Shown here in pieces: positions 57,890-64,000 of a DNA stretch of 64,000 nucleotides. The DNA is from Sceloporus undulatus. Taxonomy: Eukaryota > Chordata > Lepidosauria > Squamata > Phrynosomatidae. The stretch covers positions 327,532,796 to 327,596,795 of the forward strand of contig NC_056522.1 of assembly GCF_019175285.1 (NCBI RefSeq), given 5' to 3'. Every line of letters begins with the position of its first letter. Positions within the stretch are counted from its first letter, which is position 1. Under the pieces are notes generated by a model. It saw only the letters and a list, made by a program, of their open reading frames with translations. It searched no databases and had not been told where the DNA came from. Made by a program: the position numbers and the translations under genes.

Positions 57890-58344
57890 ATGCCAAGGTC
57901 TCTGGGAGGGGAGTCTGCTGCTGCTGCTGCTCCTCCTCCTGGCCTTCCCTTGTTGGAGAGGCTTCCCCAGAGGGGCTGCTCCTGCTCAGGGCCCTTGCTT
58001 GCTTGCTTGCTTGCCAAGGCTTTTGCCAATGCCTGCCTCCTGGGCCACCCTGGCGCTGACGCAAGCGTGGTGGGCGCCTACTTAAGGGCAGCCGGGGAGG
58101 CGGGCAGAGAGCGAGGGCCACCACCTCCATCCCTCCTCCTCCTCCTCCTCCTCCGCAGAAGCATCCTCCTCCTCCTCTCCATCCTCTCCAGGGGAGCCTC
58201 TCCAGCGCCGGGGACCTCAGCCAGGAGCCTCCCTCCTGCTCCCAGCAGCAGCAAAGGTGGTGGTGGTGGTGGTGGTGGTGGTGCGGGGGTCGCTCTCCTC
58301 CTCTCCGCTGCCGCCCAGGGAGCTCTGCCGCCTGATGCACCGCC
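57890..58344 (+). promoter_or_regulatory. GJD2: GJD2 promoter and 5' UTR region
   Basis: This GC-rich, CpG-containing stretch directly precedes the start codon. It has no clear TATA box. TGACGCAA at 58058-58065 contains a CRE-type half-site (TGACG); cAMP-responsive control of connexin 36 is reported for mammals. CTC repeats (58130-58150) and a GGT run (58255-58282) probably lie in the 5' UTR. The transcription start cannot be fixed from sequence alone. Confidence 0.6.
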
Positions 58345-58415
58345 ATGGGGGAATGGACCATCCTAGAGAGACTCCTCGAAGCCGCCGTCCAGCAGCACTC
58401 CACTATGATAGGGAG
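58345..58415 (+). CDS. GJD2: GJD2 exon 1, coding part (residues 1-24)
   Basis: ATG in CCGCCATGGGG is a strong Kozak context. The exon ends GGGAG|GTAAGG and splits an Arg codon after two bases. It encodes the cytoplasmic N-terminal helix. Confidence 0.95.
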
Positions 58416-59121
58416 GTAAGGGGCTGCCCCACACCCAAGACCCCGGCCCCCTCGGCCCTCCCTGGAGCCCAAGCAGCAGGCAGAGCGGCCACAGCTTTTG
58501 CTGCAGCCCTTGGCTTGGCTTGGCTTGGCTGGGAAGCCCCAGCTCCCCCCAAATCTCAAGCTCCCCTCCATCCCCGCTTGGAGTCTCCATCGCAAACACA
58601 CAACCCCGGGGCGGGGGGCTCCTGCAAGGAAACTTTGAGTCCCAATTTTGGGGAATACGAGTCCTCTTCTTTTATTTTTTGGAAGGAGGGAGGGGAGCTT
58701 TCAGTCCCAGATTTTTATTTTGGAGGGAAAACTGTGTGAGCCTCATTTTGGGGGGAAGAGAAAGCTTTGGAGTCCCATTATTTATGTAGGTATTTATTTT
58801 TGCGGAGGGTGGGAAACACTTTTGGGGGAATCAAAACTTTTTGAGTCCCTGGTGTTTTTTCGGGGGGGGTGCGAAACGGAGTCCCCAATTTGAGAGAAGA
58901 GAAGGGTGAGTCCCCGTTTTTGAAGGGAAGAAAATGGAGTCCCAACTTTAGAAAAGAAAAGCGTGACTCCCAATTTGGGGGGAAGACAAATAACTGTGAG
59001 CCCCATTTTTTGGGGGGGGAGACTTTGAGTCCTATTTTCTGGGGAAAACTTTTGAGTCCCAATATTGGGGAATTTGAGTCCCAATTTTTGAGGGGGAAAA
59101 AGCAGGGTACAAATAAATAAT

Positions 59122-59152
<31 letters not shown>

Positions 59153-61713
59153 TCCAGGGTGGTGCAGGACTGTTCCTGCTGCTGCTGCTGCTTCCCACTC
59201 CCTGGCTCTTTTCCTTGAGCTCCTTTGCTTTATTGCAGAGTTCATGGCTAGTGCAGAGGACTCTTTTAACCTTGGCTCTAATCCTCCCCTCACTTCCCCT
59301 CGCCCTCCTCTGCTCGCTTTGCTCATTTGTTCCTTTCTTTCTTTCAAAAAAAACAATGGCAATTGCACCAAACACTTGCATTCACCTTGAAGGACACCAA
59401 AGAGAGAGGCTTTGAGGTAGGATGCAGAGGCCATCCACACTGCAGCAAGCATCTGGTTTGACACCACTTTAATTGCCCTCAGGTGCCCCAACCAACAACC
59501 ATTCCCAGAATTCCATAGCCTTGAGCCAGGGCAATTAAAGTGGTGTCAAACCAGATGCTTGCTGCAGTGTGGATGCAACCACACAGAGAGAAAGTGTTTG
59601 TTATTTGCTAATAATCATGTATGTATGTATGTATGTATATCCTAGAGCTGGTGATTGCAGCTTGCAAAAAAAGAGCAACCAGCAAGGGTAAAGTAAGGAC
59701 AAGGCATCTCTCCCTTGCTTTTGGGTTTGCTCCACTCTCCTCCTTCCTGGTTGAGGATGCTTGATCGATACTGCTGCATACCATAGGAAAGTGCAGAGAG
59801 GTGCCCCTGTGCCTTTGATTTGACCAACTTGGGCTCTAGCTGCAGCTGAGGTTGAGGGAAAAGGAGGAGAGGAAAGCGCAACCCTCTGTTATGTGTGTAT
59901 TATATATATATGTATATAAAGTGTCATTGTGGTTATAGATCTTGCCCTATATAAGTCAAAGGAAGATTTGTGCTCACATAAACTAAGCAAGCATTTCTTT
60001 CTATTTGCTGTAAATATCCGTATGGAGAAGTACATTGCTTAGGCAAGCTTTCTTTATTTCTCTCTCTCTCTTTCTCCTTTTTTGAAAATCAAGCCTCTCT
60101 TAACAAATGCTGAGAAAGTTCTGGGAGGCTGAGTGAGCTGGAGAGTCAGCACTGGACAGCTCCTCTTTGCTGTGTAGAAAGCCGCCAGGAAGATGTGTTC
60201 TTCAGCTGAATAAACTGGCAGAATGTCCTGTTCAAATTAAACCCACAAACTGTCAAATTATTTCCTGTATAGATAACTTAGGGATTGCATTATTTCAGAA
60301 CAAAGTACCTGAAGTGTACCATCATAAGAATGTATAAACAATGAATACTAATGTGTCAACCTTATTATCGAACGTGGAGCTAGTTCACAGCATGGGGACT
60401 GTGACTGTAAAAACAGTAAACCCCAAAATATCTTCAATGGAATGACAATGATCAGCCTGGAAAGGGTGTTGCAAATAGAAATGTCTTTGCTTGTTTGTGG
60501 GAAGCCTGTAAAAAACTAGATGAATGGACTGCTTTTAGGAGGGCACCTAGTTCCATTCCTGACAGTGACCAGATAGGAGCAATGGGGAAGTTTATGAGGA
60601 GAGTAAAATTATGGCTCCCTCTCACACTGCATGATCTACCATCTAAAAATCATAATGTCTCTGAATACGAAAGGTTCTTCTTCTGGCTGCCTTGGCTAGT
60701 AGCTACCAAGAGACTTCAGCTTCATGCATTTAAGTTCTTTCATCAAAAATGGCAATGTTTTTGTACTCGTGGCCACCTCAGTTTTCCTGTGACACTTAAT
60801 TCTTGGTAGGTGTTTCAGAGTTCCCCTCCTGCCTTCTAAAAGTGTACTCATCCAACCTTTATTTTATAGGATTCTGCTGACCGTGGTGGTGATCTTCAGG
60901 ATTCTTATTGTGGCCATTGTAGGAGAAACTGTTTACGACGATGAACAGACTATGTTTGTGTGCAACACTTTGCAACCAGGGTGCAATCAGGCATGTTACG
61001 ATCAAGCATTTCCTATTTCTCACATTAGGTACTGGGTATTTCAGATCATCATGGTGTGTACTCCCAGCCTCTGCTTTATAACATACTCTGTTCATCAGTC
61101 TGCCAAGCAGAGGGAAAGGAGATATTCCACTGTCTTCCTTACGCTGGACAGAGATCAGGACTCTATGAAACGGGAAGACAGTAAAAAGATCAAGAACACC
61201 ATTGTCAATGGGGTGCTGCAGAACACTGAGAACTCCACCAAGGAGGCTGAACCTGACTGCCTGGAAGTGAAAGAAATCCCCAACCCAGCTATCAGAACAA
61301 CCAAGTCAAAGATGAGGCGGCAAGAGGGCATCTCCAGATTTTATATCATCCAGGTGGTCTTCAGAAATGCTCTGGAGATTGGTTTTTTGGTGGGACAATA
61401 TTTCCTGTATGGATTCAATGTCCCATCCATGTATGAATGTGACAGGTATCCTTGCATTAAGGAAGTGGAATGCTATGTCTCTAGGCCTACTGAGAAGACT
61501 GTCTTCTTGGTCTTCATGTTTGCCGTGAGTGGCATTTGTGTGGTGCTCAACCTGGCTGAACTGAACCATTTGGGGTGGAGAAAGATCAAAATGGCAGTGA
61601 GGGGTGTGCAAGCAAAACGGAAATCAATATATGAAATCAGGAACAAGGACCTGCCACGTATGAGTGTGCCTAACTTTGGCAGGACTCAGTCTAGTGATTC
61701 TGCTTATGTGTGA
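58345..61713 (+). CDS. GJD2: GJD2, connexin 36 gap-junction protein (two coding exons)
   Basis: Connexin 36 forms intercellular channels of electrical synapses between neurons and between pancreatic beta cells. Exons 58345-58415 and 60870-61713 join through a split Arg codon to 304 aa. Two coding exons with this early intron are typical of the delta connexin group. The protein starts [20 protein letters not shown]. It has four membrane segments (about 25-46, 78-98, and two in the second half). Both extracellular loops have the three conserved cysteines: C55, C62 and C66 (C-x6-C-x3-C), and C-x4-C-x5-C in [14 protein letters not shown]. Ser110 (RRYST) is a known kinase site. The C-terminus SSDSAYV is the PDZ ligand for ZO-1. 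Mammalian proteins are 321 aa; here the Gly-rich part of the cytoplasmic loop is absent. Confidence 0.97.
58632..59105 (+). repeat. diverged GAGTCCC minisatellite in GJD2 intron 1
   Basis: The motif GAGTCCC or a close variant (GAGCCCC, GAGTCCT, GACTCCC, CAGTCCC) followed by an A/T stretch and a G/A-rich block (TTTTGGGGGAAGA-like) recurs about every 30-45 bp, more than a dozen times. The unit length varies. It starts about 215 bp after the exon 1 donor. Confidence 0.8.
59432..59575. mobile_element. foldback MITE with perfect 46-bp arms
   Basis: The arms 59432-59477 (CATCCACACTGCAGCAAGCA..) and 59530-59575 (..TGCTTGCTGCAGTGTGGATG) are exact reverse complements around a 52-bp loop. Same family as 17761. 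The perfect arms suggest recent insertion or gene conversion between arms. Confidence 0.9.
60146..60163 (+). promoter_or_regulatory. GJD2: possible REST (RE1) site with short spacing
   Basis: TCAGCAC followed by T and then GGACAGCTCC resembles the two half-sites of RE1 (TTCAGCACC and GGACAGCGCC). The spacing is two bases shorter than canonical. Connexin 36 is reported as a target of the neuronal silencer REST in mammals. Whether REST binds a site of this spacing is inference. Confidence 0.35.
60870..61713 (+). CDS. GJD2: GJD2 exon 2 (residues 24-304 and stop)
   Basis: The acceptor TTTTATAG ends at 60869 and the first base G completes Arg24. The frame runs to TGA at 61711-61713. It contains all four membrane segments, both extracellular loops and the C-terminal tail. 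An open frame starting at an internal Met (60883) is not the true start. Confidence 0.97.
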
Positions 61714-63236
61714 TTCTGTGACAGAACTGGAATACTTTGCTGGGTGCCACTGACCTTGTGGACATTTGAGTTAGGGAAAGAACACTGCTCAAGCAATTGT
61801 TTCCTCAAACCACCAAGAAAGCCATTAAGGTACTGGATCTGCACTTTCTAAACCACATATAAAACTGAGTGCTAAATAAATGACTGTGAAGAAACAGCTA
61901 CAAAACACCTTTAACCTGGCCTTACATCTTAGTTACCTTTCTCCAAATGCTCCAACACTGTTGACTGGACCAGCTTTAGGATGGATCTGTTTGGATAAAT
62001 GATGGAAATGTCTCCAGAATGTTCTAGTTCGAAATGGCAGGGAAGCCACTTCTTGAGGGGGGAGGGCTGGGGGAGGGTTTTTACAGCAATATAGAAATGC
62101 AAGCATGTCTAAAGAATCTGAGGTGGAGTAAGAGGTTTGCACTATCCAGGCAAATGACTACAATGTCCACCAGTACATCTGTGGGCTTCATCTCATGGAT
62201 GCCTGATATTACACTGTCTGCCTGTGTCACACAGGTAATTACTGTGTATGGCTACCATTTTTCTGCCATTGTTTTTGTACAAAAACAATTATACAAAACA
62301 GCAGCGCTGAATATAATTTTGCCATTTATTTTTTATTTTGCCTGTCTGCTCACACCAGAGACCTTAATCATCATTATGCTAGTTGTGATCTACCAAATTC
62401 ACAAATAACTATATAAAACACAGTTCCCTGCTGTGTGTGTAAGCAAAATGGAATGACCTAAGGTTCAGCCAAGTTATGTACTTAACTATATTTTAAAACA
62501 CACACACACACACACCTATACCAAAGGAGCAGAATTTATCGCTATTAACTGTGAACAAATTCACCGCCTCTTTGCTCTTATTGATGTAAGTGCCATACTT
62601 GAAGTTAAAGCATCTAACTCTCTATTTAGTCAAAGGCTTGGCTGGAGTCCCAACTTGAAACCGTAGAGTTTTATATTTTCTTTTTGTTTTCATCAAGTTA
62701 TTATTATTTATATTATTTATATTATTATTATTATTATTATTTTCTCTAGTTGTTGCAATGGTGTAAAAAAGCTGATAACTATATTGATAAAGCAATTGCC
62801 TTTTTGTAAAATAGAAAGTTAACTTTCTTTTATATATACATATATATTAATAGTATTGCATTGTTATATCAAGATAAAATTTATATGGATACCTATCTAG
62901 AACATAAGGATCGTTCTATTATAACTTCTTTTGTATTCATGGCCTGGATAACATCCAAAACATCTGGATAGCCATTTACAGGGTTGTTTGTTTTTTACAA
63001 TGACATGGTGCTATAGTAGGGCAATGAATCTGGATAAATCAGTGATGCAGCATGTTCCGGAAAGTGCAGGTTTAACTATTTGTGTACATATGCATGTGTG
63101 TGCTTGGATATCCTATCTCTGTTTGCCCTCAACTTACTTTTAATTTGTCATAATGTGAGCCCATTAGAGACAGCAAATTAAATTTCTCAAGTACAATTTC
63201 AATTATTTGGCCTTCAACTAGGATGGACTATAAATC

Positions 63237-63270
<34 letters not shown>

Positions 63271-64000
63271 CACACACCAGATTATGATGATAAGAATGTA
63301 TGTGTTCATATACACAGTCTCATAAGAATTAGATCTAGGAATGCAAAATGTCACTCAAATTAATTTTAAGTACCCTGGGAAATGTAAGGTTACAGACACT
63401 GCCATAATTTTAATTTAATTTAAAGATTGGTTCCATTATGTGATCTAAAAGCTACATAAATAAGAAGTATCCCTCTCCCTCCAGAGTAATAGCACTCATA
63501 TCTTCTAGATGATAAACTGTCTGACTGGGCTGAGCTCTGTTTCACCCATCAACAGTACTTGCTCTCTAAGATCAACTAATGGTCCAGTGCATTGCAGAGA
63601 GAGAACGTTAACCTGACCACAAAATGTTTAAGGGGTGGGAGCATGCCCCCTACCCCCATACCCAGGGTCTTCACTTGTGCCATCTCATACCTCTCCACTC
63701 AACTTTTGCATGTTCACTGTGGAAATTTCAAGGGAGATTATACTGCATTTCATTTTGAAGACACTTAGAATTTATGTTCAGACCTTCATGCTAATATATG
63801 AATGTGAAGGCTGGGAGTGGAGAGGGAAGAGATAGAGTATGCAAGGACATTGGAATGCAAGGGCATATGCAGCCAGGGCACATTTTATGCCCTCAGGTGT
63901 TTAATCTGAAGATTTGAGCTGGGTTTATAGGCTGCATTTATCTGAGATCCAGCACCTATGTTACCTAGGAGGGAATAAGTAACTCCCTTCTTCCCACCTC
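61714..64000 (+). other. GJD2: GJD2 3' UTR and downstream flank
   Basis: A first AATAAA lies at 61875-61880, about 160 bp after the stop, and an ATTAAA at 63177-63182. Which one is used cannot be told from sequence. Microsatellites are (CA)n at 62499-62516, (ATT)n at 62701-62741 and (GT)n at 63238-63268. I see no further gene to the window end. Confidence 0.5.
61875..61880 (+). terminator. GJD2: candidate GJD2 poly(A) signal
   Basis: AATAAA in GTGCTAAATAAATGAC is canonical. A longer 3' UTR using a later signal is equally possible. Confidence 0.4.

Larger units (their letters stand above)
58416..60869 (+). other. GJD2: GJD2 intron 1
   Basis: The 2.45-kb intron holds a GAGTCCC minisatellite (58632-59105), a TAA run (59127-59152), a foldback element (59432-59575), a GTAT run (59621-59639) and a REST-like site (60146-60163). 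The stretch 60164-60869 has no repeat or exon that I recognise; an open frame at 60495-60809 has no known domain. Confidence 0.8.

Noticed and set aside
57648-58601. 317-aa minus-strand frame across the GJD2 promoter and exon 1
   Set aside because: It is antisense to a real exon in GC-rich DNA, has low-complexity Gly and His runs, and matches no domain I know.
58778-59491. 237-aa minus-strand frame in GJD2 intron 1
   Set aside because: Its repeating peptide comes from the GAGTCCC minisatellite and a TAA microsatellite.
60495-60809. 104-aa frame just before GJD2 exon 2
   Set aside because: No homology is recognised and it ends before the acceptor. It reads as intron by comparison with the known two-exon connexin 36 structure.

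Overview
The window is vertebrate nuclear DNA, almost certainly from a squamate reptile (lizard-like). It has long introns, GT..AG splice sites and many microsatellites. The repeat mix is typical of lizards: CR1, L2 and BovB/RTE LINEs, tRNA- and 5S-headed SINEs with a BovB-like tail (Sauria type), and many short foldback DNA transposons. I could run no database searches, so repeat family names rest on recognised consensus features.

Two complete host genes lie on the + strand. ACTC1 (cardiac alpha-actin) has a promoter and non-coding exon 1 near 16230-16377 and six coding exons from 19028 to 29884. The spliced product is 377 aa and carries the cardiac-specific residues. GJD2 (connexin 36, the neuronal and beta-cell electrical-synapse connexin) has a short first coding exon at 58345-58415 and a main exon at 60870-61713, giving 304 aa. 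The order ACTC1 then GJD2 on one strand matches the neighbours known on human chromosome 15q14. The two proteins do not act in one pathway; their adjacency is conserved synteny. A possible third gene is a terminal exon at 2494-2722 that encodes the end of a small two-helix membrane protein I cannot name.

Layout: 1-350 is an L2 tail; 2494-2722 is the unidentified exon; 2870-15640 is repeat-rich DNA (L2, CR1, BovB, SINEs, a 36-bp minisatellite); 15660-30080 is ACTC1 with repeat-laden introns; 30080-52250 is intergenic DNA with CR1 pieces, foldback elements and an assembly gap at 50610; 52250-55856 is a near-complete CR1 split by a 254-bp DNA transposon; 56239-57720 is a foldback element and an 80-bp minisatellite built from a SINE; 57900-64000 is GJD2 with its promoter, one intron and 3' flank.

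The most unusual structures are the SINE-derived minisatellite upstream of GJD2, the GAGTCCC minisatellite just inside GJD2 intron 1, the ~480-bp polypyrimidine tract just inside ACTC1 intron 1, the paralogous composite repeats on either side of the ACTC1 promoter (one with a ~350-bp GC-rich insert), and two 5S rRNA-headed SINEs with different tails.
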